Assembly (NCBI RefSeq): GCF_900460245.1
Contig: NZ_UHIP01000001.1
Span: 992,001-1,056,000, forward strand
DNA from: Vibrio fluvialis
Lineage (GTDB): Bacteria; Pseudomonadota; Gammaproteobacteria; Enterobacterales; Vibrionaceae
Reading direction: 5' to 3'
Length of the DNA stretch: 64,000 nucleotides
The translations under genes were made by a program, and so were the position numbers. Shown here in pieces: positions 44,731-52,995 of the stretch. A model generated the notes under the pieces. The model saw nothing but the letters and a program-made list of their open reading frames with translations. It was not told where the DNA came from and searched no databases. Position 1 is the first letter of the stretch; the number at the start of each line of letters is the position of its first letter.

Positions 44731-44982
44731 AGAATCTTGGCGTGTGGTTGAGCGTGTTAAAATAGTTATCCAATTCGTCACTGCATTCAAATGAATATTG
44801 GCGTATGCATAAGAATTTACACCTATTTGATCTCAGATGTGGCAGGGGAAAGCCCGGTCAGGTAGCCCAAATGTAAAAGAAATAACGAGATATAAAATAA
44901 GTTGTATAAATTCTTTTCTTTATGTAAGAAAAGCGAGACAATGATCACTCTTTGTCCTCCTCCTAGAACATCCTGTTTGCAT

Positions 44983-46173
44983 ATGACTCAAACCGCTTCG
45001 GCGGCGAATGACAATTCGCGCCACAACCAATATTTACGCGTTTTTGCGCTGGGCTTCAGTGCCTTTATTTTTAACACCACAGAATTCGTTCCGGTCGGCT
45101 TGCTGACCGATATTGCGAAAGACTTCGATGTGCCGCTTGCCTCGGCGGGTTGGATGCTGACCATTTATGCCTGGATTGTGGCTTCGATGTCTCTGCCGAT
45201 GATGATGCTGACCAGTAAAATGGAACGCAAAACGTTGCTGTTGAGTGTGTTCACGCTGTTTATTGTCAGCCACGGTTTCTCCGTCATTGCGTGGAACTTT
45301 GAAATGCTGGTGGCGAGCCGGATTGGTATCGCGTTTGCGCATGCGGTGTTCTGGTCGATCACGGCGTCGATTGCGATACGCGTTGCGCCTCCGGGTAAGA
45401 AAACGCTGGCACTGAGCGTACTGGCAACAGGCACCTCTTTGGCGATGGTATTGGGTGTGCCGCTGGGGCGGATTATCGGGCAGTGGCTGGGCTGGCGCGT
45501 GACGTTTGGTGTCATCGGTGTGACGGCATTGCTGATCATGTTTGCGCTGTTCCGTTTGTTGCCAACCTTGCCAAGTTTGTTCTCAGGCTCGATGAAAAAA
45601 CTGCCGGAGCTGCTGCGTAAACCAACGCTGCTCGGTTTGTACCTGTTTATCTTCCTGCTGTTCACCGCGCACTACACCGCGTATAGCTACATTGAACCGT
45701 TTGTGAAAGTGGTAGGCCAAGTGAGTGAAAACTTCACCACCTTCCTGCTACTCCTATTTGGCGGTGCAGGTATTCTGGGCAGTGTAATTTTTGGCTACTG
45801 GGGTGAGCGCGCCAACACCAAATTGCTGGTGAGCAATACTGCCGTGGTCATGTTGTGCATGGTATTACTGCTGCTTTCGGCCAGCAGCCCATGGGGTGTG
45901 AGCACATTGTTGTTGCTGTGGGGGACAGCATTGATGATCGTGTGTCTTGCGATGCAAGTTAAGGTGCTCAATATCGACACCAATGCATCCGATATGATCA
46001 TGTCGATGTTCTCCGGGATCATCAACTTGGGTATTGGCGCTGGCGCGTTGATTGGCGCTAAAGTCATTCATTTCAGCTCACTGGAAGCGATTGGTTATGT
46101 TGGCTCCGGCTTTGCGCTGCTGGCGCTGTTGCTGATTGTGACCTTGCTGAAAAAATTCCCATCGATTCGTTGA
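44983..46173 (+). CDS. sotB: SotB-like MFS sugar efflux transporter
   Basis: About 396 residues with twelve TM helices. It is close to E. coli SotB over the whole length: AFIFNTTEFVPVGLLTDIA, SRIGIAFAHAVFWSITAS, TAHYTAYSYIEPFVK and MQVKVLNIDTNASD. SotB exports arabinose and IPTG-like sugars. Starts at 44902, 44941 and 44983 are all in frame; 44983 fits the family length best, though none has a strong ribosome-binding site. Divergent from kefG, with an A+T-rich promoter region. Confidence 0.85.
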   Translation: MTQTASAANDNSRHNQYLRVFALGFSAFIFNTTEFVPVGLLTDIAKDFDVPLASAGWMLTIYAWIVASMSLPMMMLTSKMERKTLLLSVFTLFIVSHGFSVIAWNFEMLVASRIGIAFAHAVFWSITASIAIRVAPPGKKTLALSVLATGTSLAMVLGVPLGRIIGQWLGWRVTFGVIGVTALLIMFALFRLLPTLPSLFSGSMKKLPELLRKPTLLGLYLFIFLLFTAHYTAYSYIEPFVKVVGQVSENFTTFLLLLFGGAGILGSVIFGYWGERANTKLLVSNTAVVMLCMVLLLLSASSPWGVSTLLLLWGTALMIVCLAMQVKVLNIDTNASDMIMSMFSGIINLGIGAGALIGAKVIHFSSLEAIGYVGSGFALLALLLIVTLLKKFPSIR

Positions 46174-46185
46174 TGGTTAAATGCG

Positions 46186-46215
46186 AAAAAGGCAGTCCAT
46201 GTGGCTGCCTTTTTT
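46186..46215 (+). terminator. terminator of sotB
   Basis: Stem AAAAAGGCAG / CTGCCTTTTT with a loop of about 9 nt and a T-run. Confidence 0.88.
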
Positions 46216-46313
46216 ATTGTCCGCGAAAGACGAGAGCTGGTTGCAAAACCATCACAACGGCATGAAAAACTCGAATCCGATTCCAAAATGCATTCATTTT
46301 TATCATGATGAAT

Positions 46314-46332
46314 AATAATGAGAATGAATATC
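46314..46332. promoter_or_regulatory. Fur box upstream of vibB
   Basis: AATAATGAGAATGAATATC matches the 19-bp Fur consensus at 15 positions. It lies 220 bp before the vibB ATG, so the transcript would have a long leader. Confidence 0.7.
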
Positions 46333-46371
46333 GTTTACATGATGTTGGTGAGTTGCTAGTATGCAGTCAGC

Positions 46372-46448
46372 TTAACGCGCCGCCTTGTTGTGGCTGAAGT
46401 TTTGAAGTGTTCTGGGAATATTTCAAAACAACAAGGCGGGCGCGCTAA
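46372..46448 (+). promoter_or_regulatory. long hairpin in the vibB leader
   Basis: The outer arms TTAACGCGCC-GCCTTGTTGT and ACAACAAGGCGGGCGCGCTAA pair with one bulge. The inner arms GTTTTGAAGTGTTC and GAATATTTCAAAAC pair using G-U wobbles, with a 3-nt tip. A 9-nt bulge separates them on the left. Total span is 77 nt and it lies between the Fur box and vibB. No T-tract follows, so it is not a simple terminator. Confidence 0.6.
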
Positions 46449-46478
46449 CAACGTCAGCATCTAAAAAAAGAGATCTGT

Positions 46479-46518
46479 CCAACCCGAGTGGCCGCGAAGA
46501 GCGCGGTCAGTTGGAATG
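46479..46518 (+). promoter_or_regulatory. second hairpin in the vibB leader
   Basis: TGGCCGCG / CGCGGTCA (with one wobble) around AAGAG, extended by CCAAC / GTTGG across an unpaired CCGAG. It ends about 33 nt before the vibB start. Confidence 0.5.
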
Positions 46519-46551
46519 GTCGAGGTTCACAAGAATTAAGGATTCGGATTA

Positions 46552-47439
46552 ATGGCAATCCCAAGAATTGCAGGTTACTCACTGCCTGCCAGCGAACACT
46601 ACCCGCTCAACAAAACTCAGTGGCAGATTGACCCCGCCAAGGCTGTGCTGCTGATCCACGATATGCAGGAATACTTCGTTAACTTCTTTGATACCACTCA
46701 GTCGCCGATGAGCGACATCATCAACAATATTCAACGTTTGAAAGCGGCGGCTAAACAAGCCGGCATTCCGGTGGTGTATACGGCGCAGCCAGCCAATCAA
46801 GATCCTGTAGAGCGTGCGCTGCTGGCCGATTTCTGGGGGCCTGGACTACAAGAAGAAACGGCGATTCTTGCAGCATTAGCGCCAGAAGCAGATGACCTGG
46901 AATACGTGAAATGGCGTTACAGCGCATTTAAGAAGACCTCGCTGCTGGAAGATATGCAGGCGCAGGGTCGAGATCAACTGATCATCTGCGGCGTATACGG
47001 CCACATCGGTATTTTGTCGACTGCGCTCGAAGCGTTCATGCTGGATATCAAACCGTTTGTGATTGGCGATGCGATTGCCGATTTTAGTCAGCAGGATCAC
47101 ATTCATACCCTTAACTATCTGGCAGGTCGCGCTGCAAGTGTGCAGACACTGCACGCGGTGGAGCAGACGCTTGCCCGCAAGCCATCACTGACGCTGGATC
47201 AAATGTGTATCGATGTGGCTGAAGCGCTGTCGCTGGATCTCGATGAAGTCGATGTGAACGAGAACCTGCTGTTCCTCGGCTTGGATTCGATTCGCGCCAT
47301 GGTGCTGCTGGAGAAGTGGCGTCCGTACGGTGTGAATGTGACGTTCGCGCAACTGATTGAGAAAGTGACGTTGCAGGAGTGGTGGATGCTTATCGGTGAA
47401 CCGACCACGCGAACGGAGGCGGAACCTGCCATGGCATAA
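46552..47439 (+). CDS. vibB: VibB/EntB: isochorismatase with aryl carrier domain
   Basis: A 295-residue bifunctional protein. The N-terminal isochorismatase domain (about 1-205; [30 protein letters not shown]) converts isochorismate to 2,3-dihydro-2,3-dihydroxybenzoate. The C-terminal aryl carrier domain (about 215-285) has its phosphopantetheine serine at 246 in [16 protein letters not shown]. VibE should load dihydroxybenzoate there, and VibH would use it. It stands alone as a rightward transcript with a Fur box and structured leader. Confidence 0.95.
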   Translation: MAIPRIAGYSLPASEHYPLNKTQWQIDPAKAVLLIHDMQEYFVNFFDTTQSPMSDIINNIQRLKAAAKQAGIPVVYTAQPANQDPVERALLADFWGPGLQEETAILAALAPEADDLEYVKWRYSAFKKTSLLEDMQAQGRDQLIICGVYGHIGILSTALEAFMLDIKPFVIGDAIADFSQQDHIHTLNYLAGRAASVQTLHAVEQTLARKPSLTLDQMCIDVAEALSLDLDEVDVNENLLFLGLDSIRAMVLLEKWRPYGVNVTFAQLIEKVTLQEWWMLIGEPTTRTEAEPAMA

Positions 47440-47464
47440 CGTCATGGTGGCCAAACCGGTTGAT

Positions 47465-47501
47465 GGGCTTTGCGAGTTTACCACTGGCAAAGCCCTTTTT
47501 T
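47465..47501 (+). terminator. terminator of vibB
   Basis: GGGCTTTGC / GCAAAGCCC stem with a 13-nt loop followed by T6. Confidence 0.9.
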
Positions 47502-47580
47502 ATGGGGCAACGAAATCCGCACGGCACCGGCGAAGCCAATGCTGCTGATATGGCGGTATAGAGCGAAAAAAGAGGCATGA

Positions 47581-47606
47581 AAAAGCCCGGGTCAACCGGG
47601 CTTTTT
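47581..47606. terminator. bidirectional terminator, vibE side
   Basis: AAAAGCCCGG / CCGGGCTTTTTT with loop GTCAA. It serves the leftward vibC-vibE unit. Confidence 0.9.
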
Positions 47607-47622
47607 TGCGTGCGTTGATTGC

Positions 47623-49242
47623 TTAGCTGTACAGCGCACGCAGTCCTTTTTTGTCGACTTTGCCGACTGACGTTTTCGGCAACACATCGATGAACTGGAT
47701 TTGATCCGGCAGTTTGAAATCCGCTAAGCCTAAATCACGCAGAAAGCGTTTCAGCTCCAATCCTTTGACCTGATGACCTTCGCGCTTGACGATCACTGCG
47801 CAGCTGCGCTCGCCCAAATAATCATCCGGCACCGCCACCAGCGCCGCGTCGTGCACCGCCTCGTGGCGCAGCAGATAGTTTTCAATCTCTTCCGCCGCGA
47901 TTTTTTCGCCGCCACGGTTAATCTGATCTTTGTCGCGGCCAGTCACAATGATGTTGCCTTCCGCAGTACGTTTGACCAGATCGCCAGTGCGATAAAAGCC
48001 ATCTGGGGTAAACGAACGCTCGTTGTGCGCTGGCGCGCGATAATAACCGCGAATAGTGTACGGCCCTTGCGTGAGCAGAAATCCCTCTTCACCGATGGCG
48101 ACATCGTTCCCGTCCTCATCGACCACGCGCACTTGATCGTGCGGTGAAATCGGGCGGCCTTGGGTGCTTGCAATCACCTCATCACTGTCGTCAAACCGAG
48201 TGTAGTTCACCAACCCTTCGGCCATACCAAACACCTGTTGCAGGCGGCAGTGAAGCCGGCTTGGCAGTTCCCGCGCCGCGGTTTCGCTAAACTTAGCGCC
48301 GCCAACCAACAGCAGTTCCAAGCTGGAAATGTCGTGTGTGGCCTTCTCGGCGTAATCCATCCACAGCAGTGCCAGTGGCGGCACCAGCGCAGACACGGTG
48401 ACACGGTGACGCTCAATCATTTCAAACGCATGTTGTGGCGTTGGATCTTGGGTAGGAATCACGCAGCCTCCCGCCCAGAATACGCCCAAAGCGCCCGGAG
48501 AGCTGAGCGGAAAGTTATGCGCGACCGGCAGCGCACACAAAAAGCGCGTCGTATGGTCGAAACGACAAATCTCCACACTGCCGGTAACACTGTAGGCGTA
48601 ATCGTTGTGCGTGCGCGGAATCAGTTTCGGCGTGCCTGTGGTGCCACCCGACAGCTGGAAAAACGCAACATCACTGGCGTCGGCATCCTGCTCTTGCAGC
48701 GCAGGTTGACGGCATTCATCAAGCGCCACGAACCGGTGGTCGTCCACCGTGACTTGGCCGCGAACAATCACATGCTCAATGGTCGGGCACTGTGCCACGA
48801 TGTCGTTTGCCAATGCCTGATAATTGAAGCTGCTCGCCTCGCCATCAATCAGATACGCTTTGGCATCGGCGTGCTGACAGAAGTAGCTGATTTCCATTTG
48901 GCGATGCGCGGGCAGCGCAAGCACCGGGCGCACGCCAATTTGCAGCAGGGCGAAGAAGCACTGATAAAACTCGGCAATATTGGTCATTTGCAACACGACG
49001 TTGTCGCCGCGCTGCAAACCGAGCTGACGAAATGCCGCTGCCAGTTGTGCCGCGCTGTTGACCAGTTCGCGATAGCTGATCGCGCGTTGGCCACACACAA
49101 TGGCCTCGCGCTGTGCAAACTTGGCTTCGGTTTCCAGCAGGTAATCCAACAGCGTTTTATCTTGCCAATAACCCAGCGTGCGGTAATGGTCGGCCAGCTC
49201 CTGCGGCCAAGGGGTGTAATCTAATTCTCGTTGTGCGTTCAT
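47623..49242 (-). CDS. vibE: VibE/EntE: 2,3-dihydroxybenzoate-AMP ligase
   Basis: A 539-residue stand-alone adenylation enzyme. Core motifs are FFQLSGGTTGTPKLIPRTHN (A3), VFGMAEGLVNYTR (A5), FYRTGDLVKRTAEGNIIVTG (A7) and a final KTSVGKVDKKGL with the catalytic lysine. It activates 2,3-dihydroxybenzoate and loads it on VibB. It lies 8 bases downstream of vibC on the same strand, and the pair starts from the Fur-box region at 50580. Confidence 0.95.
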   Translation of the reverse strand: MNAQRELDYTPWPQELADHYRTLGYWQDKTLLDYLLETEAKFAQREAIVCGQRAISYRELVNSAAQLAAAFRQLGLQRGDNVVLQMTNIAEFYQCFFALLQIGVRPVLALPAHRQMEISYFCQHADAKAYLIDGEASSFNYQALANDIVAQCPTIEHVIVRGQVTVDDHRFVALDECRQPALQEQDADASDVAFFQLSGGTTGTPKLIPRTHNDYAYSVTGSVEICRFDHTTRFLCALPVAHNFPLSSPGALGVFWAGGCVIPTQDPTPQHAFEMIERHRVTVSALVPPLALLWMDYAEKATHDISSLELLLVGGAKFSETAARELPSRLHCRLQQVFGMAEGLVNYTRFDDSDEVIASTQGRPISPHDQVRVVDEDGNDVAIGEEGFLLTQGPYTIRGYYRAPAHNERSFTPDGFYRTGDLVKRTAEGNIIVTGRDKDQINRGGEKIAAEEIENYLLRHEAVHDAALVAVPDDYLGERSCAVIVKREGHQVKGLELKRFLRDLGLADFKLPDQIQFIDVLPKTSVGKVDKKGLRALYS

Positions 49243-49250
49243 GGGGCGTC

Positions 49251-50435
49251 CTAGGCGGTGAGGAGTTCGTTCAGCTGAATGCCAGCGGCGGATAAAATGG
49301 TGCCCATCTTGGCGCCGGTTTCATCCAGTTCACTTTGCGGTACAGATTCGTGGACGATGCCCGCACCGGCGTACACCTTCATTTGGCGTTTTTGCACTTC
49401 GGCGCAGCGGATGGTCACTACCCATTCGCCGTTTCCACGCGAATCGCACCAGCCCACCATGCCGGTGAAATAACCGCGATCAAACTGTTCAATGTTGCGA
49501 ATCGCTTCATAGGCATTGGCGCGCGGATAGCCGCATACCGCCGGCGTCGGGTGTAAATCGGCCGCAATCTTCAGCACATTGAGGTTGGCGTCGTTCGCCT
49601 GGCCCTCAAGCAGCGTTGACAGATGCAGCATGGTTTGGGTTTCGATCACCGACGGAATCATCGGCGCATACAGGTTGTGGCAGTACTGACTCAGCACGCG
49701 TTCCACTTCTTCCACCACCAAGCCGTGCTCGTGCAAATCTTTTTGCGTGTTGAGCAGCGACAGGCGTGAATCGTCGTTTTGTACCTCATTGGCTGAGCGC
49801 GGACGTGAGCCAGCCAACGGGTTCGACACCACGTAACTGCCTTTTTTCGCCACCAGCAGTTCAGGGCTTGCACCCATCAGCTTCACGCCCGGCAAGGTGT
49901 CGGCGGCAAAGGTGTAGCCTTTGGCATTGATCGCAAGCAAGTTGCGCAGCAGGCCCGGCAGGTGAATGTCGGTGTCGGTTTCCACTTCCACCGCACGTGA
50001 TAGCACCGCTTTGGCGAGGTTAGTGGTGGCGAACAGATTGAGCAAATCGCTCACGCCTTGGCGGTAATGTTGTCCAGATGGGGAGGAAATCACCTTGGCC
50101 TGCGCCGCTTGGTTGGCCGCCGTGTTGGCGGAGCCGCGTGTGCTGCTGGAGACAAACAGCTGCTGCGGAATCACAAATCGGGTCGGATTTTCTTCGCGAA
50201 ATGGCACGATGCCAAACAGCACCGGGTTATCCGATTCGTGCTGTTTTGCGGCTTGCAGCATGGTTTGCGCTTGCTCTGCCAACTGAGCAAAGGGTATAGG
50301 CTGGTGGATTTCTTGCTCGATGCCGATACCCAGCATCGTATTATTAGGAGAAGCGAAGAAAAACGGCGCGCGTTCAAGCTGATCGCTCAGCAGTTCGCTC
50401 TCCATTTTTGTATAGCCAATCACTTCACGTTGCAT
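49251..50435 (-). CDS. vibC: VibC/EntC: isochorismate synthase
   Basis: A 394-residue chorismate-utilising enzyme with the C-terminal signatures [37 protein letters not shown] and [19 protein letters not shown]. It converts chorismate to isochorismate, the first committed step to 2,3-dihydroxybenzoate. First gene of the leftward vibC-vibE pair and divergent from vibA. Confidence 0.94.
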   Translation of the reverse strand: MQREVIGYTKMESELLSDQLERAPFFFASPNNTMLGIGIEQEIHQPIPFAQLAEQAQTMLQAAKQHESDNPVLFGIVPFREENPTRFVIPQQLFVSSSTRGSANTAANQAAQAKVISSPSGQHYRQGVSDLLNLFATTNLAKAVLSRAVEVETDTDIHLPGLLRNLLAINAKGYTFAADTLPGVKLMGASPELLVAKKGSYVVSNPLAGSRPRSANEVQNDDSRLSLLNTQKDLHEHGLVVEEVERVLSQYCHNLYAPMIPSVIETQTMLHLSTLLEGQANDANLNVLKIAADLHPTPAVCGYPRANAYEAIRNIEQFDRGYFTGMVGWCDSRGNGEWVVTIRCAEVQKRQMKVYAGAGIVHESVPQSELDETGAKMGTILSAAGIQLNELLTA

Positions 50436-50579
50436 TTTGAATCCCTCTTTTACTTTCTGACGTGACTACTTATTTTCTGATGTGACTCAGCGGTCGGCCG
50501 CGTCATGCACAGTGGCCCACCACCGAGGTAGAGATCATTTGCCATTTCATTGGGCAATCGATACAGTTATAACACTTTT

Positions 50580-50598
50580 AATGATAACGTTTATCATT
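50580..50598. promoter_or_regulatory. Fur box 1 between vibC and vibA
   Basis: AATGATAACGTTTATCATT, a near-perfect palindrome of the ATGATAA type placed between two divergent siderophore units. Confidence 0.8.
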
Positions 50599-50605
50599 GT
50601 CATTT

Positions 50606-50624
50606 GATAATAAATATCATTATT
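50606..50624. promoter_or_regulatory. Fur box 2 between vibC and vibA
   Basis: GATAATAAATATCATTATT, 15 of 19 matches to the Fur consensus, 8 bp from box 1. Tandem boxes suit control of both divergent transcripts. Confidence 0.75.
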
Positions 50625-50712
50625 GATTAAAGGTCACAGTTTTTACCGTGCTTAATTCACAGTTCAGTCAGTAAGTGCTGGCTATATTCATGCTAAATAA
50701 AAGGTTATAACG

Positions 50713-51498
50713 ATGGATTTGTCATTAAATGAGCAAATGGTATTGGTTACCGGAGCCGCGAGAGGGATTGGTTTAAGTGTTGTAGAACATTTGCTGGCGC
50801 AAAACGCGCGCGTGGTGGCCACCGATGTGCGTATCGAAACCCTGTTGAGTCACACCGAACTGTTGCGTGCCCGGTATGGGGAAAAACTGCAATGTGCCGA
50901 GCTGGATGTGACCCAGACGGATAAAACGGCGGCCGTCATTGGGGCGCTGCAGCAGCAACACGGTCCGATCGATCATTTGGTCAGTTGTGCGGGTATTTTG
51001 CATTTGGGCGCCATCAACGACATGCCGTATGCTCAGGTGCATGAGACGTTTATGGTCAACACCTTTGGTATTCTGAGTGTGATGCAGGCGCTCAGCCCGT
51101 CGATGAAAGCGGCCAAACGCGGTGCGATGGTGGTCATCGGTTCTAACGCGGCCAACACGCCGCGCCCGAATATGGGGGCGTATGGGGCGTCGAAATCGGC
51201 GCTGCACATGCTGGTGAAGTGCATGGGCATCGAGCTGGCGCCGTTTGGTGTGCGGTGCAACATTGTCAGCCCGGGCTCCACACGGACCGATATGCAAATG
51301 CAGTTGTGGAACGAACATTATGGCGAAGCCAATGCCATCGCCGGAGATGCGGGTAGTTATCGCCTCGGAATCCCGCTGCAGAAAATCGCAGAGCCGGCGG
51401 ACATTGCCAAAACCATTCTGTTTCTGCTGTCGGATGCGGCCAATCACATCACCATGCACGATTTGCGCGTTGACGGAGGCGCGACGCTCGACAACTGA
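50713..51498 (+). CDS. vibA: VibA/EntA: 2,3-dihydro-2,3-dihydroxybenzoate dehydrogenase
   Basis: A 261-residue short-chain dehydrogenase. It has the NAD-binding VTGAARGIGLSVVEHLL, SCAGILHLGAI, catalytic YGASKSALHMLVK with Ser/Tyr/Lys, and a C-terminal HDLRVDGGATL. In a locus with vibB, vibC and vibE it is the last step to 2,3-dihydroxybenzoate. Monocistronic, divergent from vibC and followed by its own terminator. Confidence 0.94.
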   Translation: MDLSLNEQMVLVTGAARGIGLSVVEHLLAQNARVVATDVRIETLLSHTELLRARYGEKLQCAELDVTQTDKTAAVIGALQQQHGPIDHLVSCAGILHLGAINDMPYAQVHETFMVNTFGILSVMQALSPSMKAAKRGAMVVIGSNAANTPRPNMGAYGASKSALHMLVKCMGIELAPFGVRCNIVSPGSTRTDMQMQLWNEHYGEANAIAGDAGSYRLGIPLQKIAEPADIAKTILFLLSDAANHITMHDLRVDGGATLDN

Positions 51499-51536
51499 GG
51501 CCTTTCACACACATAAGAAAATCTCGTACATATAAG

Positions 51537-51563
51537 AAAACCCCGTATTCGCGGGGTTTTTGT
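51537..51563. terminator. terminator between vibA and aroG
   Basis: AAAACCCCG / CGGGGTTTTT stem with a short loop; A-run and T-run on either side allow use in both directions. Confidence 0.88.
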
Positions 51564-51582
51564 TGTGCGTGATATTGCCGAA

Positions 51583-52653
51583 TCAGGCGACGGTGGAATA
51601 GCGTTGCGAGAGCACGCCATTCATTGCTTCCGCCAGCGTATCCAACAGTTTAACTGTGTTGTCCCAACTCAGGCATTCGTCGGTAATCGATAGCCCCGGC
51701 TCCAAGTCCCCGTTCCCCAGGCTCTGATTGCCCTGTTTGAGAAAACTTTCGCACATCACGCCAGCAATGCAGGTTTCGCCCGCCAGCAACTGCTGCGCGA
51801 TATCTTGCGCTACGCCGAGTTGATTGTGTGCTTTCTTCAGGCTGTTGCCGTGGCTGCAATCAATGATCAAGCGCGGATTGAGGCCGCTTTCCTCCAACTG
51901 TTTCGACACCGACACCACATCATCGCTGTGATAATTGGGTACTTTGCCGCCGCGCAAAATCACGTGTCCGTGCGGGTTACCGTGTGTCATCACCAAGGCG
52001 GGGGCGCCTTGAGTGCCCGGTACGCTCATCACGTGCTCGGCCTGCGCAGCGTGAATCGCATCAATCGCGATGGACACGTTGCCATCGGTGCCGTTTTTAA
52101 ACCCGATCGGGCAGGGCAGTGCGGACGCCATTTGGCGGTGAATTTGTGACTCGGTGGTTCGCGCGCCGATTGCGCCCCAGCAAATCAGATCACTGATGTA
52201 CGGATAAACGGTGGTGTCGAGAAATTCGGTGGCCGTCGCCAGCCCTAAATCGGTCACGTCACGCAAAAACATGCGGGCAACACTCAGACCTTTCGCCATG
52301 TTGTGCGCGCCATCGAGGTCGGGGTCGACAATCAAGCCTTTCCAGCCGGTGCGTGTACGCGGCTTTTCAAAATAGGTGCGCATCACAATCAGCAGTTGGT
52401 CGGCGTAATCGGCTTGTACCGCGGCGAGTTTACGTGCGTATTCAAGCCCTTGCTTCGGATCGTGAATCGAACATGGTCCGACAATCACCAGCAGGCGCGG
52501 GTCCTGGCCCTCCAGAATGGCGGCGATCGCTTGGCGGCGCTGGGTAATCAGGGCTTGCTGGGTGGCACTGGTGGGAATTGATCCAAGCAGTGTTTCGACA
52601 AACGGCAGTTGGCCGACAGTGGTTGAGCGTATGACGTTGTTAAGGATTTGCAT
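51583..52653 (-). CDS. aroG: DAHP synthase (AroG type) within the siderophore locus
   Basis: A 356-residue class I 3-deoxy-D-arabino-heptulosonate-7-phosphate synthase with signatures LLVIVGPCSIHDPKQGLEYA, RTYFEKPRTRTGWKGLI, GARTTESQIHR and IIDCSHGNSLK. It makes the first shikimate-pathway intermediate and so raises chorismate supply. Dedicated DAHP synthases occur in other Vibrio catechol clusters (vabG of vanchrobactin). A Fur box 55 bp upstream indicates induction with the siderophore genes. Confidence 0.93.
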   Translation of the reverse strand: MQILNNVIRSTTVGQLPFVETLLGSIPTSATQQALITQRRQAIAAILEGQDPRLLVIVGPCSIHDPKQGLEYARKLAAVQADYADQLLIVMRTYFEKPRTRTGWKGLIVDPDLDGAHNMAKGLSVARMFLRDVTDLGLATATEFLDTTVYPYISDLICWGAIGARTTESQIHRQMASALPCPIGFKNGTDGNVSIAIDAIHAAQAEHVMSVPGTQGAPALVMTHGNPHGHVILRGGKVPNYHSDDVVSVSKQLEESGLNPRLIIDCSHGNSLKKAHNQLGVAQDIAQQLLAGETCIAGVMCESFLKQGNQSLGNGDLEPGLSITDECLSWDNTVKLLDTLAEAMNGVLSQRYSTVA

Positions 52654-52707
52654 TCGTCCCCCTCAAGACGGGCAGTAAAACGGGCGGAATCATCGTTGTT
52701 ATATTTT

Positions 52708-52726
52708 GCAAATGATAATTATTATC
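52708..52726. promoter_or_regulatory. Fur box upstream of aroG
   Basis: GCAAATGATAATTATTATC, 16 of 19 matches to the Fur consensus, 55 bp from the aroG start. Confidence 0.8.
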
Positions 52727-52899
52727 AGTTTTGATATTGACGATTATCGGCAACGCTCGGTTTTGTTGTCAAGCGGCGATTCACGCTGGAATGTGATGTT
52801 GAGGCGAGAAAATAGGAGGAGGTGGGCCAAACAACGAATTTTTAACACAATGATTTTAATAACCTTTGTAGGCGTGCAGTGATGCCAATGCTGGTTGTT

Positions 52900-52918
52900 G
52901 TAAATGATAATTATTGTC
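52900..52918. promoter_or_regulatory. Fur box upstream of the NRPS gene
   Basis: GTAAATGATAATTATTGTC, 15 of 19 matches to the Fur consensus. With the aroG box it makes the 340-bp divergent region 52654-52995 Fur-controlled on both sides. Apart from these two sites I see nothing else in it. Confidence 0.78.
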
Positions 52919-52995
52919 ATTATGTGTATTTAATTGTAACAATAATGGTGACTAACAAATAATCACAACACAACAAGAGGCGTGTTGAAAACATC

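Noticed and set aside
48160..49224. 354-residue open frame antisense to vibE
   Set aside because: vibE has all adenylation motifs on the other strand; the antisense frame shows no recognisable family or ribosome-binding site.
50773..51459. 228-residue open frame antisense to vibA
   Set aside because: vibA is an unmistakable short-chain dehydrogenase; the antisense translation is His/Arg-rich noise.
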